Below are positions 9,091-17,244 of a stretch of 32,280 nucleotides of DNA, piece after piece. This DNA comes from Gammaproteobacteria bacterium. GTDB taxonomy: Bacteria > Pseudomonadota > Gammaproteobacteria > UWMA-0217. The stretch is taken from contig JALSHZ010000012.1 of assembly GCA_026981985.1 (NCBI GenBank), positions 1-32,280 of the forward strand. Reading direction: 5' to 3'. How positions within the stretch are numbered: the stretch's first letter is position 1; each line of letters begins with the position of its first letter. The position numbers and the translations under genes were made by a program. The notes beneath the pieces are model-generated. The model saw nothing but the letters and a program-made list of their open reading frames with translations. It was not told the origin of the DNA and ran no database searches.

Positions 9091-9110
9091 GCAGGCCATG
9101 GATGGCCTGC
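9091..9110. repeat. Near-perfect palindrome with GGCCAT arms
   Basis: Arms GCAGGCCAT and ATGGCCTGC are perfectly complementary over 9 bases around a central GG. It resembles the palindrome at 9550-9573, which has the same inner CCAT/ATGG ends, so both may belong to one family of short palindromic repeats. Confidence 0.6.
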
Positions 9111-9198
9111 GTCGGCCGTCACGAAGGGACGTGTCGGCCGACCCCCGGCTGGGCCGAGAAGCGCAGGAAACAGCGGGGAATTGGGGCGGCATTTTTTG

Positions 9199-9230
9199 GT
9201 ACCTTTTTGTTGCTGTTGACAAAAAGGTAC
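9199..9230. repeat. Perfect 12-base inverted repeat
   Basis: GTACCTTTTTGT at 9199-9210 is the exact reverse complement of ACAAAAAGGTAC at 9219-9230, with the 8-base loop TGCTGTTG. Because both arms carry T or A runs it could fold as a weak hairpin in either transcript. It is about 315 bases upstream of the ppc start, so it cannot be the ppc terminator. Dispersed-repeat origin is more likely. Confidence 0.65.
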
Positions 9231-9429
9231 TCGGGGCCGTGGCAGAGAGCCGGGGTGGAAGCAGCAAAGCTTGATTGGCCACGAAACAATGCCACCGTGC
9301 TTTCCAAGTATTGAGGCCAACAAACCTGATCTTACGCTTGTTGTCCTCAGCATTCATATCAAGCGAGGTGGTATGGGTTTCGCGCTCTTCAATACTACGA
9401 TTCTTCCGATCCATTCTCGCACAGCGCGA

Positions 9430-9461
9430 GTTCCATTTTTTGCTCGTCCAAAAAACGGAAC
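9430..9461. repeat. 13-base inverted repeat with one mismatch
   Basis: GTTCCATTTTTTG at 9430-9442 pairs with CAAAAAACGGAAC at 9449-9461 at 12 of 13 positions, with the loop CTCGTC. Its architecture (T-run arms, short loop) matches the inverted repeat at 9199-9230 although the sequences differ, so the two may be related elements. Confidence 0.6.
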
Positions 9462-9549
9462 CCAAAAAAGGACGCCCCACACACGCTTGATTCCGCTGCC
9501 GGGCACGCCTTCCGGGGTCAGCTTGAGCGGCTTCCTGCCGCGCAAGCTT

Positions 9550-9573
9550 CAACCGGCCATCCATGGCCGGTTG
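9550..9573. repeat. Perfect 11-base palindrome
   Basis: CAACCGGCCAT at 9550-9560 and ATGGCCGGTTG at 9563-9573 are exact reverse complements around a central CC. It is very stable and similar in style to the palindrome at 9091-9110. Confidence 0.65.
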
Positions 9574-9661
9574 CCCCCTCCAGTCGCACCCGACAGCGGC
9601 GCGTGTGAAGGGGAAAGAAAACCAAGTGGACGAGTGGCTATTGAATGGCTGGCTCAGTATC

Positions 9662-9722
9662 ATTTCGTTACTTTTCGATGTGTGCCCGCGCAGCGGGCTG
9701 GGGCGCTGAGTAGTGGCCTGAC
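9662..9722. repeat. Second copy of the dispersed repeat seen at the left edge
   Basis: This stretch aligns along its whole length with about 125-182. Shared words are TTTCGTTACTTTT, a GTGTG-CCCGC segment, and GGGGCGCTGAGTAGT before CCTGA. Both copies are on the same strand and about 9.5 kb apart. Neither lies in a credible gene. Confidence 0.65.
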
Positions 9723-9727
9723 AGCTT

Positions 9728-9746
9728 CCCCCTTTGCGAAAGGGGG
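9728..9746. repeat. CCCCCTTT/AAAGGGGG hairpin
   Basis: Arms CCCCCTTT (9728-9735) and AAAGGGGG (9739-9746) pair perfectly around GCG. This short hairpin type recurs between genes in many bacterial genomes. No T-run follows on either strand, so a terminator role is doubtful. Confidence 0.55.
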
Positions 9747-9892
9747 GAACCGCTAAATCTGCCCATTTGAACTCCGAAACTTGAGTTGGTATGAGAGGCT
9801 GGCAGGCTGCTTGCGCGGGGGAGTTTAGCAAATCGGCCTCAGCTTGGGGGAATTGGCTGGGGGAGCCTTCAACGAGGCTTGCCGAGCCGGGT

Positions 9893-10956
9893 TCAGAAGA
9901 TCGTTGAAAGCTTCAGCAGGGACTGGTTGGTTCGTTGGCCCGAGTATTGGCGATCGCGACGGTATTCGATACCGATGGTCGAGTGGCTATCGAGTGCAAT
10001 GGAGGCGGCTGCCAGCCATCGTGTCCGTGGCAGTTCCAGCATGGCGGCATCGCTGCTCTGCTGCCGGGCAAGCGCCATGGTGGCCGATTTCCCGAGAAGG
10101 GTGGTGTTGTAGTCCAGCTCCAGGCTGGTTGCCGTGGGTCGCTCGTGCCCATTGCCAAGGTCGGCGGCGCTGAAATCCAGCAACGCAGTGACATGTTCGA
10201 CCGTGAAGGTACAGGGATGGGACGTGATGCTGGCGTGCAGGGCTGTGCCAGGAACTTCGCGTGCCAAGCGGTCGGGTTGTTTGATGGCTGTCTGAATGCT
10301 ATCGCTGTCGGCGAGGTTGTTGAGCCAGGAGAGTGCAAGCGTCACCTCGCTGCCACGAAATGTCGTCGCCATATCGATGTGCGCGCCAAACAGATCGAAG
10401 GTATCTTCGATGCGCTGCCGGGTTGCGCCGTTGGCGATCCACAGCAACGTGGTGATGGAATCGCCTTCCCAGCCGAGCTGGAGTGCGCTTTCGCGTGTTT
10501 CGCCAAGTTCCAGCGTCAGTGGATCGGAGAGCAGGGCGCTGAGGGGATGCGGAGTCGCCCGGTGACCAGCGACCAGGACGTCTGTGCTGATGTCAGCGTG
10601 ATAATGGCTTCGTCGATACCCACAGCATCGCTGGAACCTTCTTCGAACAGGACCAGAAAGTGTCCCTGAGTGATGCCGGTCGGGTTTGCGTCGAGGCCCA
10701 GTTCCACCGTGGCGATGCTGATGCCGCCACTGTCGTCGCTGCTGAAGTTCGTATCTACCTCGATGGCACCCACAACCTGTAGTCGTGATGCACCTTCGAT
10801 ATCGCGTGCGCCGCGGCTTTTTTCCAGGCGCTCGGTGCGGTGAGTCAGGGTAGGGGCTCCGGCGTTCTCCACCACGTTATCAGCCGACAACGGCAATGAG
10901 GCGAGTGCGAGGAGCAGGGTACCCGGTTGGATGATGCTGCGAAGAAGTGACTTCAT
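9893..10956 (-). pseudogene. LbtU-like outer-membrane porin, split by a frameshift
   Basis: Outer-membrane beta-barrel related to LbtU, the siderophore-uptake porin first described in Legionella. The 5' part starts at ATG 10956 with GGAAAGG upstream and a signal peptide (MKSLLRSIIQPGTLLLALAS), then LQVVGAIEVDTNF and TVELGLDANPT, which are family hallmarks. After GRLRIP the frame runs into a stop. The second frame picks up LLSDPLTLELGETRESALQLGW and continues to a C-terminal Phe, as expected for a barrel. The break lies at about 10530-10550. One base (or 3n+1) appears to be missing from a conserved spot where relatives usually have a Phe-Gly. Everything else is intact over about 355 codons, so the lesion is either recent or a sequencing error. 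A Fur-like site lies upstream. Confidence 0.8.
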
Positions 10957-10994
10957 GACCTTTCCATTCATGCCTGTGGAAACGATCACGAATA

Positions 10995-11017
10995 GTAATG
11001 CGAATGACTCGTATTAC
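10995..11017 (-). promoter_or_regulatory. Candidate Fur box upstream of the LbtU-like porin
   Basis: A 23-base near-palindrome (GTAAT at one end, ATTAC at the other, core GCGAATGACTCG) matches itself reversed at 9 of 11 paired positions. It resembles the gammaproteobacterial Fur operator built on GAGAATGATTCTC. It sits 39 bases upstream of the porin ATG, where it would overlap the promoter. AT-rich sequence with TGATAATAATCA follows it at about 11019-11032. Iron-dependent repression is inferred and fits the family's siderophore role. Confidence 0.6.
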
Positions 11018-11184
11018 GATGATAATAATCAAAGTTGCTGCTTTATCTGGTGGCGGCGAGTCGGTGCGCCTGCTTGGAAGCGTGTAAAGGATGGGGTCAG
11101 TCACGGGGATATAGGCCCGTGCGGCACAGGTCGCCCTCGCTGGCAGTCGCTTCGGGATTGTGGGCAGACGTATCGGTGGGTGCC

Positions 11185-11228
11185 GTCATCCCCGCTGGAC
11201 GCGGGGATTCGTACGCCACAGGGATGTG
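11185..11228 (+). repeat. Fragment of the 108-bp dispersed repeat
   Basis: GTCATCCCCGCTGGACGCGGGGAT, written here as one imperfect hairpin with arms ATCCCCGC and GCGGGGAT, is followed by ACAGGGATGT. This matches the second half of the unit at 30154-30261. The rest of the 302-base gap between the porin and DUF3240 gene shows the candidate Fur box and no gene. Confidence 0.65.
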
Positions 11229-11258
11229 AGGCTCAATCTTGCGCTATTTGAAGTTGGC

Positions 11259-11591
11259 TCAGCCCAGATGGCCGCCGGCAATCAACGGTGTTATCCAGTA
11301 GTGGATGTTGCTGCCGGCAAACTGTTGCTTGAGATTTTGCAGCAGCGAGCTGGCTTGCTTCCGCGGCAGGTGGGTTTGGATCATCTGGCTCTTGCGGTAG
11401 CCGGCCACCTTTTCTGCTGCATTCATGGCGTGTTCGGAACCGCCATGGCCGTTAACGGACAGGCTGACAAAGCCTGTCACTTCGGGTTGTTCCAGCAACC
11501 AGTCCACCAGTGGATCCACCAGTGGTGGCGGCAGTACGAGTGTCAACAGAGCCTGAGCGCTGTGATCGTCCATCGTGTCGTGTTCCATCAT
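11259..11591 (-). CDS. DUF3240 family protein, last gene of the metal RND operon
   Basis: Small soluble protein of 110 residues. The pattern of a hydrophobic start (ALLTLVLPPPLVDPLVDWLLEQ), a middle SLSVNGHGG segment and a C-terminal IHYWITPLIAGG matches DUF3240, whose members resemble the PII/CutA-like ferredoxin fold and are usually encoded beside CzcA/CusA-type pumps. A metal-sensing or pump-modulating role is suggested by that context but is not proven. It overlaps the pump gene by 4 bases (ATGA type) and is therefore translationally coupled. The N-terminus has several His, Asp and Met residues that could bind metal, which is speculation. Confidence 0.82.
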   Translation of the reverse strand: MMEHDTMDDHSAQALLTLVLPPPLVDPLVDWLLEQPEVTGFVSLSVNGHGGSEHAMNAAEKVAGYRKSQMIQTHLPRKQASSLLQNLKQQFAGSNIHYWITPLIAGGHLG

Positions 11592-14500
11592 GGGGTTTGC
11601 TCCTTGGTGTCTGCGAAGGCAAAGCGACGGTAGAGAATCGGCAGCAGGATCAGCGTCAGCAGCGTGGCGGAAATCAGCCCGCTGATCACCACGATCGCCA
11701 GTGGCCGCTGAATTTCAGATCCCGGGCCGCTGGCAAACAGCAGTGGAACGAGGCCGAAAGCCGCAATGCTGGCGGTCATTAGTACCGGGCGCAGGCGACG
11801 TTTGGCGCCTTCGACGACCACCTCCTGTATGGGTTTTCCCATGGCATGCAGCTGGTTGAACCAGGTGACCATGACCACGCCATTGAGTACCGCAATGCCG
11901 AGCAGGGCGATAAAACCAACCGATGCCGGCACCGACAGATACTCTCCGGTCAGCCACAGGCCGACGATGCCGCCAATCATCGCGAAGGGGATATTGGCGA
12001 GCACCAGCAACGCTTGTCGCGCGGAATGGAACGTGGAAAACAGGATCAGAAAGATCAGGCCGATTGCGACCGGCACGACAATCGACAGGCGCTGGGCTGC
12101 ACGCTGCTGGTTCTCGAATTCGCCACCCCATTCCAGATAGAAGCCGGTGGGCAGCCTGACTTGTTCCGCCACGGCCTGCCTCGCGGCCTCGACGAAACTG
12201 ACGAGATCACGCCCTGATACATTGGCGATGACCACGACCATGCGCTTGCCCTTCTCGCGTTGTACCGAAACCGGTCCTTCGGTGCGCTCCATCGTCACCA
12301 GACTGGACAGGGCGACTTGCCGCCCATCGGGCAGGGTCAGATGCAGGCCGGCAAAGGTGGCAGGGGAGTTGCGCAAGCTCTCCGGTCCTTTGATGACCAG
12401 TGGAACCCGGCGCATGCCTTCGTATATGGTGCCGAGCCGTAAGCCCTCGACCTGCGCTCGCAGGGCGTCCTGGAGCGTTTCGACGTCGAGCCCCAGCCGT
12501 CCGGCGGCCAGCCGGTCTACCACCAGACGGAAATATTGTGCGCCCTCGTTGCGCGGGCTGTAGACATCGGTGGCGCCCTCGATCTGCTGCACTACCTGAA
12601 CGATGGCGTCGGCAGTGCGATTGAGATCGTCCTGGTCTTCACCAAAAATCTTGATCGCCAGATCACCGCGCACGCCGGTGAGCATTTCCGATACCCGCAT
12701 CTCGATTGGCTGGGTGAAGGCGTAGGCGACGCCCGGGAAGTCCGCCAGCACGCTGCGAATCTTCTCTTTGAGGGCATCCTTGTCCGCCACCTCCCACTCG
12801 TCGACTGGCTTGAGCACCAGAAAGCTGTCGGTCTCGTTGAGCCCCATTGGGTCGAGCCCCAGCTCATCAGAGCCGGTGCGGGCGATGACGCTGATCACCT
12901 CGGGTACCCGTTCGAGCAGGGCGCGTTGGAAGGCCATGTCGATATTCAGCGATTCTTCGAGGTTGATGGAAGGGAGCTTTTCCAGCTGCACGATCAGATC
13001 GCCTTCGTCCATCGTCGGCATGAAGGTTTTGCCTACCTGGGTATAGATGACAGCGGCGGACACCAGCAATAGCAGTGCTGCGCTGACGACGAGGCGAACG
13101 TGGTCAAGGCTCCAGCGCAGTACCGGCTCATAGAGTTTCAGCAGCCAGCGCACCAGCAGGGATTCTTCATGCGAGACCTTGCCGAGCAGATAGGAGGCAA
13201 GCACTGGTATCACTGTCAGTGACAGCAGCAGTGAGCCGGAAAGGGCAAAGACAATGGTCAGAGCAACCGGAATAAATAACTTTCCTTCCAGCCCTTCGAG
13301 CGTCAGCAGTGGCAGAAAGACGATAATAATGATCAATATGCCCGCCGTCATCGGCACTGCCACTTCACGGGCGGCGCGATAGATCAGGTGCATACGGGGC
13401 AGGCGTTGGTGTTGGTGGCGGGCCAGGTGGGTGGTGATGTTTTCCACCACGACAACCGCAGCATCCACCAGCATGCCGATGGCGATGGCCAGCCCGCCGA
13501 GCGACATCAGGTTGGCCGACATGTTGAACTGCTGCATCAGGATGAATGTGACCAATGCAGCCAGTGGCAGCACCAGGGCGACAGTCAGCGCGGCGCGTAA
13601 GTTGCCGAGAAACAGCAGCAATAGAATGACGACCAGTACAATGGCTTCGCCCAATGCAGTGGTAACGGTGCCCACTGCCTGGGAAACCAGCTTGCCGCGA
13701 TCGTAGAAGACATTGATCGTCACGCCGTCCGGCAGCCCAGGGGCCAGTTCTGCGAGCTTGCTGCGCACGCCCTTTACCAGTTCGTTGGCGTTGGCGCCGC
13801 GCAGCCCGAGCACCAGACCTTGTACCGCTTCACCGCTGCCGTCTTTGGTCACGGCGCCATAGCGTGTCAGCGAGCCGATGCGCACATCGGCTACGTCGCC
13901 CAGGCGTACCGGTTGGGTCGGGTCGGGGCGGACGACGATATTGCGCAAGTCATCGAGCGTGGTGATGGCGCCTTCGGTACGCACCAGCAGCACTTCTTCG
14001 CCGTCATTCAGGCGGCCCGCGCCATCGTTGCGATTGTTGAGCGTCAGTGCCTCCTGTAGTTGCGTCTGGCTAATGAGGCGCGCGGTCATGCGGGCATTGT
14101 CGGGAACGACTTCAAAGGTGCGCACCAGGCCGCCCAGCGAGTTGACGTCGGCGACGCCGGGCACGGTACGCAAGGCCGGGCGAATCACCCAGTCGAGCAG
14201 ATCTCGGCGCTGGCGCAGATCGAGATTGCCGCCTTCCAGCGAAAACATGAACATTTCACCCAGCGGGGTCGTCAATGGTGCAATACCGCCTTCGACGCCA
14301 TCGGGCAGGTCGCCCTGAATGGCGCTCAGACGTTCGGCCACCTGTTGCCGGGCCCAATAGACATCGGTGCCTTCCTCGAAGTCAACCGTGATGTCGGTCA
14401 GCGCATATTTGGTGACTGAGCGCAGCATGTTCATTTGTGGAATGCCGAGCATCTCCACTTCGACCGGCGCCGTGATGCGGGACTCCACCTCCTCGGGCGT

Positions 14501-14668
14501 CATGCCGGGCGCCTTCATGATGATCTTCACCTGGGTGGTAGAGACATCGGGGAAGGCATCGATCGGGGTTTTCTGGAACGCAACCCAGCCACCGCCGGCC
14601 AACAGCGCGATCACCAGCAGCATCAACAATCGCTGCGTCAGTGCAAACTGGATAAGACGGGCGAGCAT
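11588..14668 (-). CDS. Heavy-metal efflux RND pump, CzcA/CusA family
   Basis: Proton-driven inner-membrane transporter of the tripartite HME-RND class. The 1026 residues show the standard layout: N-terminal helix, periplasmic porter loop, a helix bundle with GMLVDAAVVVVENI (the proton-relay Asp of TM4), a second large loop, and terminal helices. The family opening GWVAFQKTPIDAFPDVSTTQVKI is present. Compared with E. coli CusA, the three Met residues that bind Cu(I)/Ag(I) are not conserved: the stretch after FMPTMDEGD reads LIVQLEKLPS, and the sites in the NETDSFLVLKP and RVSEMLTG regions also lack the aligned Met. This favours divalent metals (Zn, Co, Cd or Ni) as substrates, by inference. 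It overlaps the adaptor by one base (TGATG). Confidence 0.93.
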   Translation of the reverse strand: MLARLIQFALTQRLLMLLVIALLAGGGWVAFQKTPIDAFPDVSTTQVKIIMKAPGMTPEEVESRITAPVEVEMLGIPQMNMLRSVTKYALTDITVDFEEGTDVYWARQQVAERLSAIQGDLPDGVEGGIAPLTTPLGEMFMFSLEGGNLDLRQRRDLLDWVIRPALRTVPGVADVNSLGGLVRTFEVVPDNARMTARLISQTQLQEALTLNNRNDGAGRLNDGEEVLLVRTEGAITTLDDLRNIVVRPDPTQPVRLGDVADVRIGSLTRYGAVTKDGSGEAVQGLVLGLRGANANELVKGVRSKLAELAPGLPDGVTINVFYDRGKLVSQAVGTVTTALGEAIVLVVILLLLFLGNLRAALTVALVLPLAALVTFILMQQFNMSANLMSLGGLAIAIGMLVDAAVVVVENITTHLARHQHQRLPRMHLIYRAAREVAVPMTAGILIIIIVFLPLLTLEGLEGKLFIPVALTIVFALSGSLLLSLTVIPVLASYLLGKVSHEESLLVRWLLKLYEPVLRWSLDHVRLVVSAALLLLVSAAVIYTQVGKTFMPTMDEGDLIVQLEKLPSINLEESLNIDMAFQRALLERVPEVISVIARTGSDELGLDPMGLNETDSFLVLKPVDEWEVADKDALKEKIRSVLADFPGVAYAFTQPIEMRVSEMLTGVRGDLAIKIFGEDQDDLNRTADAIVQVVQQIEGATDVYSPRNEGAQYFRLVVDRLAAGRLGLDVETLQDALRAQVEGLRLGTIYEGMRRVPLVIKGPESLRNSPATFAGLHLTLPDGRQVALSSLVTMERTEGPVSVQREKGKRMVVVIANVSGRDLVSFVEAARQAVAEQVRLPTGFYLEWGGEFENQQRAAQRLSIVVPVAIGLIFLILFSTFHSARQALLVLANIPFAMIGGIVGLWLTGEYLSVPASVGFIALLGIAVLNGVVMVTWFNQLHAMGKPIQEVVVEGAKRRLRPVLMTASIAAFGLVPLLFASGPGSEIQRPLAIVVISGLISATLLTLILLPILYRRFAFADTKEQTP

Positions 14669-15750
14669 CAGTTGTCGCCTTCCAGCCAGGCGGCTTTCAG
14701 TGCTGCGGTGCCAGCGATCGCCACCCGGTCGCCAGCGCTGAGTGGGCCGGTAATGACCAGGGCGTCAGGGTCTTCGCTGGTGATCTGCACTGCCAATGGC
14801 TCGAAGCCGCCGTCACGGGCGACCAGGAGCCAGGTTTTGCCATCGACCCGCAGTAGCGCCTGCCTTGGCACCCGCCAGGTATTGGCGACCTCCGGCAAGG
14901 CCAGGCGTGCTTCGACGAACTGTCCAGGGCGCAGCTGGATAGCCGGATTTGGTACCTCTGCACGCACCAGTACACTCTGGTTTTCGCCATGAATCATGCC
15001 GCCGATGGTGACAATGCGCCCTTCCAGTGCTGGCTTGTCGATTTTGACGGTTGAGCCTACGGCCACTTGATCCAGTTTTTCCAGTGGCACTTGAATTTCC
15101 AGCCATAGTGGGTCGAGCTGACCAATACGGTAGATGGGGCTGGCAATCTCGACACGCTGCCCGGGGGTCGCCAGTTGTTCCAGCACCACGCCGTCCATCG
15201 GTGACAACAGTTCCAATGTGGCTGATAGCTTGTGCTTTTTCTCCAGCTGAATCAGGGCCGCATCGCTCATGCCCGCCAGTTGGAGTGCTTGACGCCGTTG
15301 TTCCACTTCGGTTTTTGCCTGTGTGTAACTGGCGCGTGTCTCCAGCAGACGGCGCTCGGCGATAATGCCTTCGGCCTTGAGTTGGCGGTCGCGTTCGAGT
15401 TGTGCCCGCGCCAGTGCCAGCTGGCTCAGTGCCGCCAGATAGAGGCGTTGCTCTTCGACCAGTTTCGGGCTTTGAATCACCGCCAGCAGCTGTCCCCTGG
15501 TAACGGGCTCGCCTGCCGCCACTTTGAGGCTGCTGAGCAAACCTTCCTGGGGCGCGCTGACCACCATCAGCTGGTCATTGGGAACGCGAACCCGCGCCGG
15601 GTAACTGTTGCCCCAGGCGTGTGTTGCGGCATCGACTGCCGCAGTGCGGATGCCGAGCGCCTGTTGCTGCGCGGTGTCGATGGGTATCAGGCTGGCGGCA
15701 TGGAGGTGACTCCCCCATGCCAGCAACAAGCCGAAGAGAAAATGCTTCAT
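14668..15750 (-). CDS. RND efflux periplasmic adaptor subunit (CzcB/CusB type)
   Basis: Membrane-fusion protein linking pump and outer-membrane channel. A short signal peptide (MKHFLFGLLLAWGSHLHA) is followed by the barrel and lipoyl half-motif (VSAPQEGLLSSLKVAAGEPVTRGQLLAVI). A coiled-coil hairpin lies at about residues 110-170 (LAALSQLALARAQLERDRQL and following), and the second lipoyl half reads LLSPMDGVVLEQLATPGQRV. The length of 360 residues is normal. No N-terminal Met-rich copper motif or His-rich metal tail is visible, which agrees with a non-copper pump. It overlaps the TolC-like gene by 4 bases and the pump by 1. Confidence 0.92.
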   Translation of the reverse strand: MKHFLFGLLLAWGSHLHAASLIPIDTAQQQALGIRTAAVDAATHAWGNSYPARVRVPNDQLMVVSAPQEGLLSSLKVAAGEPVTRGQLLAVIQSPKLVEEQRLYLAALSQLALARAQLERDRQLKAEGIIAERRLLETRASYTQAKTEVEQRRQALQLAGMSDAALIQLEKKHKLSATLELLSPMDGVVLEQLATPGQRVEIASPIYRIGQLDPLWLEIQVPLEKLDQVAVGSTVKIDKPALEGRIVTIGGMIHGENQSVLVRAEVPNPAIQLRPGQFVEARLALPEVANTWRVPRQALLRVDGKTWLLVARDGGFEPLAVQITSEDPDALVITGPLSAGDRVAIAGTAALKAAWLEGDN

Positions 15751-16979
15751 TGTGGGATGACTCCAGAAAGGTGATTCCGAATAGCGATTGCGCGCTGTGC
15801 TTCGAGTTCGCGCCGACGCAGTTCGCGTGTCGCATGGGCTGCCTGCTGACGTGCAAGCAGCAGTTGATAGAGGTTCATTTCGCCGAGTTCAAAAGCGCGT
15901 TGGGCCAGGTGTAGGCGAGCCTCGGCAGCCTTCGCTTTTGCATTTGCCAAAGTCAACAATTCACGGCTATTGGTGACTTCCTGCTCGGCACTGTCAATTT
16001 GCAACGCCAACCTGCGTTGCAGCAGCATGGCGTCGCTTTCGGCGGTGGCGCGTTCGGCTTCGGCTTCGGCAATGGCAGGCGCTGCCTGCGAGCGTGTTCC
16101 CAGCGGCAGGCTGAGTTCGATACCGATAGAGTCGGTATAGGCTTCCGGGCGACTGCCGCGATCGCGTTGCGAATAGATTGAGACGACCGGCGCCGCTCGG
16201 CGCAGTGCTCTTGCCATGGCGGCGCGTGCAGTGAAGGATGTTGTACGATCGAGTGCCTCAACCAACCGGGGATGTGCTTCCAGTGGCGGGATGTCTTGGC
16301 GCACACTGAACTGTTCGAGATCGTCAGGCAGTTGATCCAGCCCCGTGTAGTTTCGCCATGCGAGCCGGGCCTGTTCACGCATACTGAGTGCTTCTTGATA
16401 GCCGGCTTCCTTGTCGAGAACATCCTGCTGGGCCAGTAGAAGGTCATTGCGTGCCAGTTCGCCCGCCTCGTAGCGATGTTTTACATCGCTCTCCAGCGCC
16501 TGTGCGCCAGCCCATTGCTTTTGCGCCTCACGCGCATCGCTCGTAGCGATTTCGAGTCGCCAGGCGAGCGTAAGCACCTCTCCAGCAACCTCCCAGCGCA
16601 GCCGCGCGAGCGCCGATGCCGATAACTGCTCAAGGTCGTCTGCGAGCGTTCGATGCGCACGTCGCTGGCCAGGCGATGCGAGGGGCAGGGCAATGCCGAT
16701 GGCGTATTCCTCATAGCCAAAATCGCTGCCCAAACTGTCGGATGCGGTGGCAATGTCAAGTGAGGGATCGCCGCCGAGCAGGCTATTGCCCCGTGTGCGA
16801 TAGCCGTCTGCCAAATCCAGCAGTGTCCGACGTTCTGCGCCCGCGGGGTGACGTTCCAGGGCGATGGATACGGCTTCTGCCAGAGACACCGCGCCAGCCG
16901 GGGTGGCAAGCAGGGCGAAGATGACAATGAGGGGCAGTAAATGGATGGGTAATCGGTGCATGGTGATTGCATTGTTCAT
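15747..16979 (-). CDS. TolC-family outer-membrane channel of the metal RND operon (CzcC type)
   Basis: Outer-membrane efflux protein of 410 residues, first gene of the operon. It has a signal peptide (about residues 1-30, ending PAGAVS), then the typical LAEAVSIALERHP start and two long alpha-hairpin halves rich in Ala, Leu, Glu and Arg. The second half contains RLALQIDSAEQEVTNSRELL and the conserved-type ending ELGEMNLYQLLLARQQA. A second Met at residue 7 is an alternative start, and neither has a good ribosome binding site. Order in the operon is channel, adaptor, pump, DUF3240, with every junction overlapping, so stoichiometric translation is likely. No local regulator is encoded beside it. 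Confidence 0.88.
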   Translation of the reverse strand: MNNAITMHRLPIHLLPLIVIFALLATPAGAVSLAEAVSIALERHPAGAERRTLLDLADGYRTRGNSLLGGDPSLDIATASDSLGSDFGYEEYAIGIALPLASPGQRRAHRTLADDLEQLSASALARLRWEVAGEVLTLAWRLEIATSDAREAQKQWAGAQALESDVKHRYEAGELARNDLLLAQQDVLDKEAGYQEALSMREQARLAWRNYTGLDQLPDDLEQFSVRQDIPPLEAHPRLVEALDRTTSFTARAAMARALRRAAPVVSIYSQRDRGSRPEAYTDSIGIELSLPLGTRSQAAPAIAEAEAERATAESDAMLLQRRLALQIDSAEQEVTNSRELLTLANAKAKAAEARLHLAQRAFELGEMNLYQLLLARQQAAHATRELRRRELEAQRAIAIRNHLSGVIPQ

Positions 16980-17244
16980 GATTGAGGAGGAAGTGTAGAA
17001 GGCTTTTCTGAAACAAAGCTGAAAATGAGTTGGATTCTATTGTGACGGCGCCTTTGGAGTGTACTCAGTCGTGGATCATTTCGCTATCGGGTGAATGTGA
17101 ATATGGCTGGTAACTATATCCCGGAAGTATTTCTCGATGGGGTTAAGGTTGATTTAAGGGAGCGCCGTCATAATGGCTTTTGCAATCTGTTCCTGACCGA
17201 CGACTGTGGTCGGGAAAATCAATTCAAACCAATAGGAGAACGAT

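Larger units (their letters stand above)
8873..9892. other. Gene-poor gap packed with palindromic and dispersed repeats
   Basis: About 1 kb between ppc and the porin pseudogene. Long open frames exist on both strands, but they have no domain, signal or membrane logic and run straight through several hairpins, so I do not annotate them as genes. The gap contains at least five separate inverted repeats (9091-9110, 9199-9230, 9430-9461, 9550-9573, 9728-9746) and one copy of the dispersed element also seen at the left edge. It looks like an accumulation site for non-coding repeats. No transposase remnant was recognised. Confidence 0.7.

Noticed and set aside
8989..9831. Long open frame of 280 codons on the minus strand
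   Set aside because: It crosses several perfect palindromes and dispersed repeats, has no domain, signal or ribosome site, and its composition is erratic. It is a by-product of high GC content.
17197..17213. CCGAC/GTCGG hairpin before the cytochrome lipoprotein gene
   Set aside because: Only a 5-bp stem, with no T-run and no match to a known riboswitch or operator.
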